64,000 bases of DNA from Deltaproteobacteria bacterium. GTDB taxonomy: Bacteria; Desulfobacterota; Binatia; UTPRO1. The position numbers and the translations under genes were made by a program. A model generated the notes under the pieces. It had not been told where the DNA came from. It worked only from the letters and a program-made list of their open reading frames with translations, and ran no database searches. Shown here piece after piece: positions 46,628 through 55,808 of the stretch. The first letter of the stretch is position 1, and every line of letters starts with the position of its first letter. The stretch is taken from NCBI GenBank assembly GCA_016200545.1, contig JACQEO010000087.1, positions 1-64,000 of the forward strand, written 5' to 3'.

Positions 46628-49147
46628 GTGTCACACTCGCTCGCGTGTGACGCCGGCGCACACGGGTTCGCCGCGGTGGCGCTGGTGAAGGCGATCCCCG
46701 GCAAGGACCTGTTGACGTATCGCGTGGCGGAGGCTGACCGCGGCGGCGTCCGCCCCGGCGTTCGGGTGCTGGTGCCGATCGGCCGCCGACACGAGACCGG
46801 CGTCGTCGTCGAACTCACGGGCGCGCCGCCGCCCGGGGTGGAGACGGTGCGCGCGATCATCGACGTCCTCGACGACGAGCCCATCCTCACCCCCGAGCTC
46901 TTCGCGCTCTGCCGCTGGGCGGCGGACTACTACCTCACGACCCTCGCCGACGTTCTCGCGGCGGCGCTGCCCGGCGGCCTGCGCGCCTCGAGCACGCGGA
47001 TCATCCGCCTGATCGCACCCGGCGCGCCCACTTGCGGCCCCGAGGCTGCTCGCGGCCTCGAGGCGGCGATCGTGACCCACCTCGCAGCCGCGGGCCCGAC
47101 GAGCATCATCACCCTCGCGCGGGCGCTCGGGGGCCGGCGCGTCGCCGGCGCCGTGCGCGCGCTCGCGGCGCGCGCGGTCGTCGCCGTCGAGGAGCAACTG
47201 CGCGCGCCGGTGGCGAAAACACGGTTCGAGCACGGCTTCGCGCTCACCCGGGCGCTCGATGCCGACGAGGCCGCCGCGCTCGGCAGGCGCGCACCGAGCC
47301 AACGGGCGCTCTACGATCGGATCGTCGCCGCCGACGCGCGTCGGCTCGCGGCGCAGGCGCTCACGCCGCGCGAGCGTGTCGCGGCGACGGCGCTCGTGCG
47401 GCGCGGCGTCGTCGTCGCAACGCGGCGGGAGCGCTATCGCGATCCGACACCCGGCGCCGCGCGCGACAGTGCGCCGCTCACGCTCACCACCGCTCAGGAA
47501 GCGGCCGTGGGCACGATCGTCGGCAGCTCCGGCTTCCAGGTCTTTCTGCTCCACGGCGTGACCGGCAGCGGGAAGACGGAGGTGTATCTCCAAGCGGCGG
47601 CGCGGACGCAGGCGAAGGGTCAGTCGGTCCTGTTCCTCGTCCCCGAGATCGCGCTCACCCACCAGCTGGTTCGCCGTGTGCAAGAACGCTTCGGCGCCGG
47701 CGTCGCGTTGTTGCACAGCGGCCTCGGCCCGGGAGAACGCTGGGACGAGTGGCGGCGCGTCGCGCGCGGCGAGGCGCGCATGGTGGTCGGCGCGCGCTCG
47801 GCGGTGTTCGCGCCGCTCGCGGACCTCGGCCTCGTCATCGTCGACGAGGAGCACGACCCCGCCTACAAACAGGACGAGGGACTGCGCTACAATGCGCGCG
47901 ACCTGGCGATCGTGCGCGCGAAGCTCGCCGGCGCCGGCGCGATTCTCGGCTCGGCGACGCCGTCGATCGAGAGCTACCAGCAGGCGCTCGACGGCAAGTT
48001 CCGCCTGCTGTCGTTGCCGCGACGGGTAGAAGGTCGCCCGCTGCCTACGGTCCAGATTCTCGATCTGCGCACCGACGGGCCCGTCCTCGCGATCGGCAAG
48101 GATGCCGACGGCCGGCGCACACGCGCGAGTGGGACCGCGGAACTACCTTCCTCCATGCTGCTCTCACCGCGACTCGTGGACGCGATCGCGGAAACGCTCG
48201 CCCGCCGTGAGCAGACATTGCTCTTCCTCAACCGGCGCGGTTTCGCGCGCGTGCTGCAATGCGTCGGCTGTGGCGAGCCGGCCGGGTGCCCGTCGTGCAG
48301 CGTCAGCCTGACGCTCCACGAGCGTCGCGCGGTGTTGCTCTGTCACCATTGCGGCTTCGCGCGACCGGCGCGGTCGCCGTGCACGAGCTGCGGGCGTGAC
48401 GCGCTTCGCGCCTCGGTCGAGGGCACGGAGCGGATCGAGGTCGACGTCGCGAGCCGATTCCCCGACGCCCGCGTCGGGCGCCTCGATCGCGATACGACGG
48501 GAAGCAAAGGCGCACAGCGCCGCATCCTCGAGGCGTGGGAGGCGGGCGACCTCGACGTGCTCATCGGCACGCAGATGGTCGCGAAGGGGCACGACGTGCC
48601 CGGCGTGACGTTGGTCGGCGTGCTCCTCGCCGACGTCGCCCTCAACATGCCCGACTTCCGCGCTGCCGAGCGGGCGTTTCAGCTGCTCACGCAGGTCGCC
48701 GGTCGTGCCGGGCGCGGTGCGCGGCCGGGACGCGTCCTGATCCAGACGTATCGTCCCACGCATCACAGCCTCGTCGCCGCCGCCGCCCACGACTACGCGA
48801 GCTTCGCTCCGGACGAGCTCGCGCACCGCAGAGAGGTCGCCTATCCGCCGTTCGCGCGCCTGATCGTCCTGCGCCTCGAGGGCGTCGGAGCGGACGCCAC
48901 CGAGCACGCGGCGACCACACTCGCCGCCGCCGGGCGCGGGCTCGATCCGCGCGTTACGCTGCGCGGCCCGGCGCCGGCACCGCTCGAGCGCCTGCGCAAC
49001 CGCTACCGCTGGCAGATCCTCCTCGCGTCGACGAGCGTGCGCGCGCTCCACCGCGTCGTTCGCCACCTCCTGACGTTCTGGCGCGCCACCCGCACGGCGC
49101 GCACGGTCCGTCTCATCGTTGATGTCGATCCGGTCAGCATGTTATGA
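46628..49147 (+). CDS. priA: primosomal protein N' (PriA) helicase
   Basis: This 839-residue protein restarts stalled forks by loading DnaB. Its DNA-binding domain spans about residues 1-110. Helicase motif I is HGVTGSGKTEVYLQ near 312 and motif II is DEEHDPAYKQDEGLRYNARD near 410. Zinc-binding cysteines lie in CVGCG, CPSC, CHHC and CTSCG near 545-590, with LIGTQMVAKGHD and QVAGRAGRG after them. It starts at a GTG. It is slightly longer than usual because of an extended N-terminal wing. It heads the plus-strand priA-def-fmt-rsmB-rpe string. Confidence 0.96.
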   Translation: MSHSLACDAGAHGFAAVALVKAIPGKDLLTYRVAEADRGGVRPGVRVLVPIGRRHETGVVVELTGAPPPGVETVRAIIDVLDDEPILTPELFALCRWAADYYLTTLADVLAAALPGGLRASSTRIIRLIAPGAPTCGPEAARGLEAAIVTHLAAAGPTSIITLARALGGRRVAGAVRALAARAVVAVEEQLRAPVAKTRFEHGFALTRALDADEAAALGRRAPSQRALYDRIVAADARRLAAQALTPRERVAATALVRRGVVVATRRERYRDPTPGAARDSAPLTLTTAQEAAVGTIVGSSGFQVFLLHGVTGSGKTEVYLQAAARTQAKGQSVLFLVPEIALTHQLVRRVQERFGAGVALLHSGLGPGERWDEWRRVARGEARMVVGARSAVFAPLADLGLVIVDEEHDPAYKQDEGLRYNARDLAIVRAKLAGAGAILGSATPSIESYQQALDGKFRLLSLPRRVEGRPLPTVQILDLRTDGPVLAIGKDADGRRTRASGTAELPSSMLLSPRLVDAIAETLARREQTLLFLNRRGFARVLQCVGCGEPAGCPSCSVSLTLHERRAVLLCHHCGFARPARSPCTSCGRDALRASVEGTERIEVDVASRFPDARVGRLDRDTTGSKGAQRRILEAWEAGDLDVLIGTQMVAKGHDVPGVTLVGVLLADVALNMPDFRAAERAFQLLTQVAGRAGRGARPGRVLIQTYRPTHHSLVAAAAHDYASFAPDELAHRREVAYPPFARLIVLRLEGVGADATEHAATTLAAAGRGLDPRVTLRGPAPAPLERLRNRYRWQILLASTSVRALHRVVRHLLTFWRATRTARTVRLIVDVDPVSML

Positions 49148-49154
49148 AAAACAT

Positions 49155-49691
49155 GTGATTCGTCGGATCTTTACCTATCCGGAGCCGGTTCTGAAGCAGG
49201 TCGCCGCCGACGTCCCCGAGATCGACGGCGCACTCGTCCGGACGATCGACGACATGGTCGAGACGATGTACGCGGCACCGGGTGTCGGGCTCGCGGCACC
49301 GCAGATCGGACTCTCGCAACGTGTGATCGTCCTCGACGTCGATCACGAGAACAAAGGCAAGCACCTCCTCAAGATCGTGAACCCGGTGATCGCGGAGCGT
49401 GAGGGCGAGATCATGTGGGAGGAAGGCTGCCTCTCGGTACGCGACTACGTCGCCGAGGTGCGCCGCGCGGCGCGCGTCCTCGTCCGTGGCTACACCCCCG
49501 ACCAGAAGGAGATCGCGATCGAAGGCACCGATCTCCTCGCCGTCGCCCTCCAGCACGAGATCGATCACCTGGACGGCAAGCTCTTCCTCGACCGCATCAG
49601 CCGCCTAAAACGCGATCTCTATCGCCGCCGCTTGAAGAAGCTCGAGCGTGAGGGTCGCGAGCCGTCACCCCACCGCGGTGACGTGATTTAG
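49155..49691 (+). CDS. def: peptide deformylase
   Basis: This 178-residue metalloenzyme removes formyl groups from new proteins. The three motifs are GVGLAAPQIG near 45, EGCLSV near 94 with the metal cysteine, and HEIDHLDG near 136 with both metal histidines. The GTG at 49155 starts MIRRIFTYPEPVLKQ, the usual Def beginning; a longer start at 49119 overlaps priA. It is directly followed by fmt, its functional partner. Confidence 0.96.
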   Translation: MIRRIFTYPEPVLKQVAADVPEIDGALVRTIDDMVETMYAAPGVGLAAPQIGLSQRVIVLDVDHENKGKHLLKIVNPVIAEREGEIMWEEGCLSVRDYVAEVRRAARVLVRGYTPDQKEIAIEGTDLLAVALQHEIDHLDGKLFLDRISRLKRDLYRRRLKKLEREGREPSPHRGDVI

Positions 49692-49733
49692 CTCCCGCGC
49701 GCGCCACCGCTGCGGTACGCTACGCGATGAACG

Positions 49734-50711
49734 ATGGCGCCACCACGCTTGCACTGGCCTGCCGAACGAGCGCTGCGCTCGGTGTTCATGGGAACGCCGG
49801 AGTTCGCGGTGCCGAGCCTGGAGGCGCTCGCTGCCTGCACGGAGCTGGTCGGCGTCGTGTCGCAGCCTGACAAGCCGCGCGGGCGCGGACGCGCGCCGAC
49901 GCCGACGCCGGTCGCGGCGCTGGCGCTGGCGCGCGGGTACCCGCTCATCCGACCCGCCAAGGTTCGCGAGCCGGAGGTGCGCGCGACGCTCGAGGGCTGG
50001 CGGCCGGACCTCCTCGTCGTCGCGGCCTATGGACGTATCCTGCCGGCGGCGATGCTGGCGCTGCCCGCGCTCGCACCAATCAACGTCCACGCGTCCTTGT
50101 TGCCGCGCCACCGCGGCGCCGGCCCGATCGCGGCGGCGTTGCTGGCGGGCGACGCGCAGACCGGGATCACGATCATGCGCATGACGGAGGAGATGGACGC
50201 GGGCGACATCCTCCTCCAGCACCCGGTTGCGATCCGCACCGAAGACACCACCGGCAACCTGACGGCGCGGCTCGCGGCGGCGGGGGGCGTCGCGCTCCGC
50301 GAGGCGTGCGCGCGGCTTCGCAGCGGTGGGCTCGAGGCGGTGCCGCAAGATGCCGTGGCGGTCACTTACGCGCCACGCCTCACCAAAGAGGCCGGCCGCA
50401 TCCGCTGGACCGACCCCGCGGTCGTGATCGAGCGCAAGGTGCGGGCGTTCACACCCTGGCCGTCGGCGTTCACGTCGCTGGCGGGGCGCACGCTGAAGGT
50501 GTTGACTGCCCGCGTCGTCGGCGAGCGTCCTCCCCCGGACGCCGTACCGGGGACGATCATCGCGCTCGGCGACGTCATACGGGTCGCGACCGGCGAGGGC
50601 GCAATCGATCTGCTCGCGGTGCAAGCGGCGGGAAAGCGCCCCCTTGACGTGCGGGCGTTCCTCGCCGGCGCGCGGCTCGCGGTCGGTACACGCCTCGATG
50701 CCTCCGCCTGA
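49734..50711 (+). CDS. fmt: methionyl-tRNA formyltransferase
   Basis: This 325-residue enzyme formylates initiator Met-tRNA using 10-formyltetrahydrofolate. FMGTPEFAVPSLEAL starts the Rossmann domain near residue 18. Folate-binding and catalytic motifs are VHASLLPRHRGAGPI near 118 and MTEEMDAGDILLQ near 151. The C-terminal OB domain follows from about residue 215. It overlaps rsmB by 14 bases. Confidence 0.96.
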   Translation: MAPPRLHWPAERALRSVFMGTPEFAVPSLEALAACTELVGVVSQPDKPRGRGRAPTPTPVAALALARGYPLIRPAKVREPEVRATLEGWRPDLLVVAAYGRILPAAMLALPALAPINVHASLLPRHRGAGPIAAALLAGDAQTGITIMRMTEEMDAGDILLQHPVAIRTEDTTGNLTARLAAAGGVALREACARLRSGGLEAVPQDAVAVTYAPRLTKEAGRIRWTDPAVVIERKVRAFTPWPSAFTSLAGRTLKVLTARVVGERPPPDAVPGTIIALGDVIRVATGEGAIDLLAVQAAGKRPLDVRAFLAGARLAVGTRLDASA

Positions 50712-52059
50712 CGCGGCCGACGGGCGCGATCCACTCGCCGCCCGCGCCGTCGCGCTCGCGGTGCTTCGCCGCGTCGAGCGCGATCGGGCCTATGCGGACG
50801 TCGCGCTCGACGCCGCGCTTGCCAACAGCGCCCTCGACACCCGCGACCGCGGGCTCGCGACCCGCCTCGTCTACGGCACCGTCGCCTGGCAAGGGCTACT
50901 CGATTGGCACCTCGCGCACCTCGCCGGCCGCGCGCCCGAGACGCTCGACCTCGCGGTTCGCCTCGTCTTGCGCCTCGGCTGCTACCAGCTCCTCGTACTC
51001 GATCGCATCCCCGCCCATGCCGCCGTCGCGACGAGCGTCGAGCTCGCCAAGCGCGTCGCGCCCGCGGCCGCCGGACTGGTGAACGCGGTCCTACGGCGCG
51101 CCGCGCGCGAGCGGGCAACGTTGCCGCTTCCCGACGCCGCTGATCCGGTGCGCCATCTCGCCGTCGCCTTCTCGCACCCCGAGTGGCTCGTCGCTCGTTG
51201 GCTCGAGCTCTTCGGCGTCGCGGAGACGCGTCTTCTGCTCGCCGCCGACAACGAGGCGGCGCCGACCGTCCTGCGCGCTCGCCCGGGCGAGCGCGACCGC
51301 TTGATCGCCGACCTCGCCGCGCAGGGGATCGTCGCCGAGCCCAGCCGCTATGCTCCCGACGCAGTCGAAATCGACGCGGTCGCGCCGCACGCGCTCGCCG
51401 GCTACGGACTCGGTGCCTTCACCGTCCAGTCCGAGGCCTCGCAACTCGTCGCACTCTTGCTCGATCCGCAACCGGGGACGCGCGTGCTCGACGTCTGCGC
51501 CGCGCCCGGCGGCAAAGCCACCTACGTCGCCGAGCTCGTCGGCAGCCGCGGCCTGGTGGTGGCGTTCGACCGCCGGCGGCGCGGAGCGGCCGCGATCGCG
51601 ACGGGTGCGCGACGGCTCGGGATCATGCGCCTCGCCGTCGGCACCGCCGACGCGCGGCGGCTTCCGCTCGCGGTGCACGAACGCTTCGACCGGATCCTGG
51701 TCGACGCGCCGTGCAGCGGCCTCGGCACCCTGCGTGCGCATCCCGAGGTGCGGTGGTCGCGGGGTCCCGCCGACGTACTACGGTTGGCGGCGCTGCAAGC
51801 GGAGATTCTGCATGCGGCGACGGCGCATCTCGCGCCCGGCGGCGCGCTCGTCTACGCGACGTGCACGCTCTCCGCCGCGGAGAACGAAGGCGTCGTCGAG
51901 CCGTGGCTGGCGGCGCATCCCGAGCTCGAGCGCGACCACGCCGCAGCGCACCTCGCGCCCGCCGCCGCCGCGCTCGTCGACGCGAGCGGTGCGCTGCGTA
52001 CCCTACCGCACCGCCACCGCCTGGACGGCTTCTACGCGCTGCGGGTGCGGCGACGATGA
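50698..52059 (+). CDS. rsmB: 16S rRNA m5C967 methyltransferase RsmB
   Basis: This 453-residue protein has an N-terminal NusB-like RNA-binding domain (about 15-150, RDRGLATRLVYGTVAWQGLLD) and a SAM-dependent domain. Motifs: DVCAAPGGKATYVAEL near 268, the DAPCSGLGTLRAHPEVRW segment near 336, and ATCTLSAAENE near 385, which holds the second cysteine of the catalytic pair. The ATG at 50698 is chosen because the upstream part of the frame runs inside fmt. The order def-fmt-rsmB is conserved in many bacteria. Confidence 0.95.
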   Translation: MPPPDAADGRDPLAARAVALAVLRRVERDRAYADVALDAALANSALDTRDRGLATRLVYGTVAWQGLLDWHLAHLAGRAPETLDLAVRLVLRLGCYQLLVLDRIPAHAAVATSVELAKRVAPAAAGLVNAVLRRAARERATLPLPDAADPVRHLAVAFSHPEWLVARWLELFGVAETRLLLAADNEAAPTVLRARPGERDRLIADLAAQGIVAEPSRYAPDAVEIDAVAPHALAGYGLGAFTVQSEASQLVALLLDPQPGTRVLDVCAAPGGKATYVAELVGSRGLVVAFDRRRRGAAAIATGARRLGIMRLAVGTADARRLPLAVHERFDRILVDAPCSGLGTLRAHPEVRWSRGPADVLRLAALQAEILHAATAHLAPGGALVYATCTLSAAENEGVVEPWLAAHPELERDHAAAHLAPAAAALVDASGALRTLPHRHRLDGFYALRVRRR

Positions 52060-52112
52060 GGGTGCGCACTCCGGCGCCGCTTGCGGGGCCTCCCCGCACG
52101 ATCGTATAAACC

Positions 52113-52799
52113 GTGGCTCCGAGCCCGTCGGTGCGCCGCACGATCGCTCCATCGTTACTCTCCGCCGACTTCGGTCGCCTCGCCGACGAGGTGCGCGCGG
52201 CCACGCGCGCGGGCGCTGATTGGCTGCACGTCGACGTGATGGACGGCCACTTCGTGCCGAACATCACGATCGGGCCGCCAATCGTCGATGCCATTCGCAA
52301 GGCAAGCACGCTGCCGCTCGACGTCCACCTCATGATCACCGACCCGCAGCGCTATCTCGCGGCGTTCGTCGGCGCCGGCGCGAGTTGGGTGTCGGTGCAT
52401 CACGAAGCCTGCGCCGTACCCCGAGAAGCCGTCGCCGAGATCCGCGCGCTCGGCGCCCATGCCTCGGTCGCGCTCAATCCGGAGACGCCGGTCGCGGCCG
52501 CCGCCGACGTCCTGCCCGAGATCGACATGCTGTTGCTCATGAGCGTCCACCCCGGTTTCGGCGGCCAAGCGTTCATTCCCACGACGCTCGCGAAGATCGC
52601 GGAGGCGGCGCGGCTGCGGGCGACGACGAACGCGCGCTTCCTGATCGAGGTGGACGGCGGGATCACCGCCGAGAACGTCGAGCGCGTCGCCGCCGCCGGC
52701 GCCGACGTGATCGTCGCCGGAACGGCGGTCTTCGGCGCCGATGACTATGCGAGCGCGATCAACGCGCTCCGCGGCCCCACCGACGGAAGTCCGCGCTGA
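52113..52799 (+). CDS. rpe: ribulose-phosphate 3-epimerase
   Basis: This 228-residue TIM-barrel enzyme of the pentose phosphate pathway has IAPSLLSADFGRL near residue 11, HVDVMDGHFVPNITIGPPIV near 39 with metal-binding His and Asp, LMSVHPGFGGQAFIP near 142 and VDGGITAENV near 178. It starts at a GTG. It follows rsmB after 53 bases in the same orientation. Confidence 0.96.
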   Translation: MAPSPSVRRTIAPSLLSADFGRLADEVRAATRAGADWLHVDVMDGHFVPNITIGPPIVDAIRKASTLPLDVHLMITDPQRYLAAFVGAGASWVSVHHEACAVPREAVAEIRALGAHASVALNPETPVAAAADVLPEIDMLLLMSVHPGFGGQAFIPTTLAKIAEAARLRATTNARFLIEVDGGITAENVERVAAAGADVIVAGTAVFGADDYASAINALRGPTDGSPR

Positions 52800-52852
52800 G
52801 CGCCGCTTTGCTTCGCGACGACGATGTGTTAGCCAACGTGCAGCGTACTTCG

Positions 52853-52926
52853 CGGGGTGTGGCTCAGCCTGGTAGAGCACTGCGTTCGGGACGCAGGAGT
52901 CGCTGGTTCAAATCCAGTCACCCCGA
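52853..52926 (+). tRNA. tRNA-Pro (anticodon CGG)
   Basis: A complete cloverleaf is readable: acceptor CGGGGTG/CACCCCG (7 bp), D-arm GGCTCAGCCTGGTAGAGC, anticodon stem CTGCG/CGCAG around the loop TTCGGGA (anticodon CGG, codon CCG), and T-arm CTGG-TTCAAAT-CCAG. The discriminator is A. CCA is not encoded. It sits between rpe and plsY on the same strand. Confidence 0.96.
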
Positions 52927-53013
52927 CTCTCTCCCTTCCAATGCCACCCGCGCGCGGCCGCCCCGGACGATCTCGACGTCGCTCTCCACGGTGCGGTCGC
53001 TGCGCGTGCGTCG

Positions 53014-53637
53014 TTGAGGCCCGTGCTCGCGCTCGCCCTTCTCGTGGTCGCGTATCTCTGTGGGTCGATCCCCACCGGCGTCTTGTTGAGTCGGCGGCGC
53101 GGCGTCGATCCCCGCGACATCGGCAGCGGTAACATCGGCGCGACGAACGTCGCGCGCGCGGCGGGGCCGGCGGCGGGCCTGCTCACGCTCGCCGGCGACA
53201 CGCTGAAGGGACTTCTCCCGGTGCTGATCGCCGGCGCGCTCGGGCTGTCGAGCACGACCATCGCGCTCGTCGGCCTGGCCGCGTTCTTGGGCCATCTCTA
53301 CTCGTGCTTCCTCGGATTCGACGGCGGCAAGGGCGTGGCGACCACTCTCGGCGTCCTGATCGGTCTCGCGCCCTCGTGCGCGGCCCTCCTCGCCGCCGCC
53401 TTCGTGCTCACGATCGCCCTGGCGCGCTACGTGTCGCTCGCATCGCTGCTGGCCGCCGCGCTCACCGCGCCGCTCCTCCTCGCCCTCGGATACCCGGCGG
53501 CGACGGTGCTCGTCGGCCTCGTCATGAGCGCCCTCGTCACACTGCGCCATCGCGACAACATCCGACGATTGCGATTCGGCACCGAGCCCCGCATCGGGGT
53601 CGCGAGGCCGTCGGAGGCGGATTCGGGACTTGCCTAG
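53014..53637 (+). CDS. plsY: acyl-phosphate glycerol-3-phosphate acyltransferase PlsY
   Basis: This 207-residue inner-membrane enzyme makes lysophosphatidate from acyl-phosphate and glycerol-3-phosphate. PlsY motifs: GSIPTGVLLSR near 17, RDIGSGNIGATNVAR near 34, and GHLYSCFLGFDGGKGVATTLG near 92. About five transmembrane helices are present. A TTG start at 53014 or a GTG three codons later are both possible; neither has a good ribosome binding site. The acyl-phosphate enzyme PlsX is not in this window. Confidence 0.94.
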   Translation: MRPVLALALLVVAYLCGSIPTGVLLSRRRGVDPRDIGSGNIGATNVARAAGPAAGLLTLAGDTLKGLLPVLIAGALGLSSTTIALVGLAAFLGHLYSCFLGFDGGKGVATTLGVLIGLAPSCAALLAAAFVLTIALARYVSLASLLAAALTAPLLLALGYPAATVLVGLVMSALVTLRHRDNIRRLRFGTEPRIGVARPSEADSGLA

Positions 53638-53840
53638 ATCTCGGGCACTGACCGCGACTTGAGCAGCATCGCTGGCGCGCGCAGCTCGCTCTCTATGCCA
53701 CGCTCGAATTTTCTCGCCGTTTGACGGCCGCTTCCGACGGTATCCGGCTTGCTTCGGGATAGCGAGTTCATGCGTCGCCCCGCGCGTCCCCGGTACGACT
53801 GGTACAGCATTGCGATGCGCGGGGGCGCGCCTGGTCCCGC

Positions 53841-53869
53841 TTTACAACCCTAATCGAATGCGATTTAGA
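53841..53869 (+). promoter_or_regulatory. putative glnB-glnA promoter
   Basis: TTTACA (53841-53846) and TTTAGA (53864-53869) are 17 bases apart, a plausible but weak sigma-70 promoter in the 266-base gap before glnB. GGAGG lies shortly before the ATG. The rest of the gap shows no gene. Confidence 0.35.
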
Positions 53870-53903
53870 GGGCGGCGAATTCCCCCAGCCTGCGGAGGCT
53901 CCC

Positions 53904-54242
53904 ATGAAGAAAGTCGAAGCGATCATCAAACCCTTCAAGCTCGATGAGGTGAAGGAGAGTCTCTCCGGGATCGGCATTCAAGGCCTCACGGTAACGGAGG
54001 TGAAGGGTTTTGGGCGCCAGAAGGGTCATACGGAGCTCTATCGCGGTGCCGAGTACGTCGTCGACTTCCTGCCCAAAGTGAAGCTCGAAATCATCGTGAA
54101 GGACGAAAGCGTCGCGGATGTCGTCGCCGCGATCGAGAAGTCGGCGAAGACCGGCCGCATCGGTGACGGCAAGATCTTCGTCTTGCCGATCGAAGAGGTC
54201 GTGCGCATCCGCACCGGCGAGCGCGGCGACCAAGCCCTCTGA
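53904..54242 (+). CDS. glnB: nitrogen regulatory protein PII
   Basis: This 112-residue PII is complete. The T-loop has Tyr51 in ELYRGAEYVVDFLPK, the residue uridylylated by GlnD in proteobacteria. The B-loop signature KTGRIGDGKIFVLP is near 82, and the C-terminal RTGERGDQAL is present. It senses 2-oxoglutarate and ATP/ADP and controls glutamine synthetase. glnA follows after 50 bases, so they form an operon. GlnB versus GlnK cannot be told from sequence; there is no amtB beside it. Confidence 0.96.
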   Translation: MKKVEAIIKPFKLDEVKESLSGIGIQGLTVTEVKGFGRQKGHTELYRGAEYVVDFLPKVKLEIIVKDESVADVVAAIEKSAKTGRIGDGKIFVLPIEEVVRIRTGERGDQAL

Positions 54243-54292
54243 CGTCGTCGGCGGTCGCAGATCATCGAACCCAAACCAAAGGAGAGAAGCGT

Positions 54293-55708
54293 ATGAGCAC
54301 GGCGAAGGACGCCATCAAACTGGCGAAAGACCGGAAGGCGGTGGCGGTCGATTTCAAGTTCCTCGACTTCCTCGGCACCTGGCAGCACTTCACGACGCCG
54401 GTGAGCGAGCTCGAGGAAGACGTCTTCGAGAGCGGACTCGGCTTCGACGGCTCGTCGATCCGAGGATGGCAGCCGATCAACGCCTCCGACATGCTCGTGA
54501 TCCCGGACCCGTCGACCGCCGTCATGGACCCGTTCATGACGCACTCGACACTCTCCCTCATCTGCAACATCGTCGATCCGATCACCAAAGAGGACTACTC
54601 GCGCGATCCGCGCAACATCGCCCGCAAGGCCGAGGCGTACCTCAAGTCGACGGGGATCGGCGACACCGCGTACTTCGGCCCCGAGCCCGAGTTCTTCATC
54701 TTCGACGACATCCGCTTCGATCAGAACGAGCACTCCGGCTACTACTACGTCGACTCCGTCGAGGGCCGCTGGAACAGCGGACGCGATGAGGGCCCGAACC
54801 TCGGCTACAAGCCGCGCTACAAGGAGGGCTACTTTCCGGTGGCGCCGCTCGACTCGCAGACGGACATCCGGCACGAGATGGTGCTCGCGATGGAGAGCGT
54901 CGGTCTGCGCGTCGAGAAGCAGCATCACGAGGTCGCGACCGCCGGGCAGGCGGAGATCGACCTGCGCTTCCTGCCGCTCGTCAAGATGGGCGACGCGCTC
55001 ATGTGGTACAAGCACTGCGTCAAGAACGTCGCGCGCCGCCACGGCAAGACGGCGACGTTCATGCCGAAGCCGATCTTCGGCGACAACGGCTCGGGCATGC
55101 ACGTCCACCAGTCGATCTGGAAGGGCGAGAAGCCGCTCTTCGCCGGCAACGGCTACGGCGGTATGAGCGAGCTCGCGATGCACTACATCGCCGGCATCCT
55201 GAAGCACGCGGCCACCTTGTGCGCTTTCGTCGCGCCGACCGCGAACAGCTATCGGCGCCTGGTGCCGGGCTTCGAGGCGCCGGTCAATCTCGCGTACTCC
55301 TCGCGCAACCGCTCCGCCGCCTGCCGGATCCCTATGTACTCGCCGTCGCCGAAGGCGAAGCGCATCGAGGTGCGCTTCCCCGATCCATCGTGCAACGGCT
55401 ACATGGCGTTCGCGGCGATGCTGATGGCGGGCCTCGACGGCATCGAGCGGCGGCTCGATCCCGGCGATCCGCTCGACAAGGACATCTACGCGCTGACTCC
55501 CGAGGAGCTGAAAGACGTCCCCTCGGTACCGGGCTCGTTGCCCGACGCGCTCGCCGCGCTCGCGAAGGATCACGACTTCCTCCTCAAGGGCGACGTCTTC
55601 ACCGAGGACGTCATCGAAACCTGGCTCGAGTACAAGCGCACGAAAGAGGTCGATCCGCTGCGCCTGCGCCCGCATCCGTACGAGTTCGCACTCTACTACG
55701 ACGCCTGA
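54293..55708 (+). CDS. glnA: glutamine synthetase type I
   Basis: This 471-residue GSI makes glutamine from glutamate, ammonia and ATP. Motifs: GLGFDGSSIRGW near residue 48, the metal-binding GPEPEFFIFDD near 129, GSGMHVHQS near 267, the ATP loop APTANSYRRLVPG near 314, and the adenylylation loop DPLDKDIYAL with Tyr399. The presence of this tyrosine and the length suggest the GSI-beta form regulated by GlnE. A ribosome binding site, GGAGAG, precedes the ATG. Confidence 0.98.
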   Translation: MSTAKDAIKLAKDRKAVAVDFKFLDFLGTWQHFTTPVSELEEDVFESGLGFDGSSIRGWQPINASDMLVIPDPSTAVMDPFMTHSTLSLICNIVDPITKEDYSRDPRNIARKAEAYLKSTGIGDTAYFGPEPEFFIFDDIRFDQNEHSGYYYVDSVEGRWNSGRDEGPNLGYKPRYKEGYFPVAPLDSQTDIRHEMVLAMESVGLRVEKQHHEVATAGQAEIDLRFLPLVKMGDALMWYKHCVKNVARRHGKTATFMPKPIFGDNGSGMHVHQSIWKGEKPLFAGNGYGGMSELAMHYIAGILKHAATLCAFVAPTANSYRRLVPGFEAPVNLAYSSRNRSAACRIPMYSPSPKAKRIEVRFPDPSCNGYMAFAAMLMAGLDGIERRLDPGDPLDKDIYALTPEELKDVPSVPGSLPDALAALAKDHDFLLKGDVFTEDVIETWLEYKRTKEVDPLRLRPHPYEFALYYDA

Positions 55709-55737
55709 CCTGCAGCACCAGGCCCGTCGGAGGGCAA

Positions 55738-55773
55738 CCGGAAGGCAGATCTGACAACTGATCTGCCTTCCGG
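55738..55773. terminator. bidirectional terminator between glnA and eno
   Basis: CCGGAAGGCAGATC and GATCTGCCTTCCGG form a perfect 14-bp stem with an 8-base loop, between the convergent glnA and eno genes. No T-run follows, but position and symmetry suit termination from both sides. Confidence 0.75.
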
Positions 55774-55808
55774 AGGTGCCTATCCCACCGCGTTCAAGCG
55801 GTTTCTTG

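Noticed and set aside
53800..53813. A sigma-54-like site (TGG, then TTGC) upstream of glnB
   Set aside because: The spacing between the GG and GC elements is one base shorter than the strict consensus, so I do not call it. A start-site map with and without nitrogen limitation would decide.
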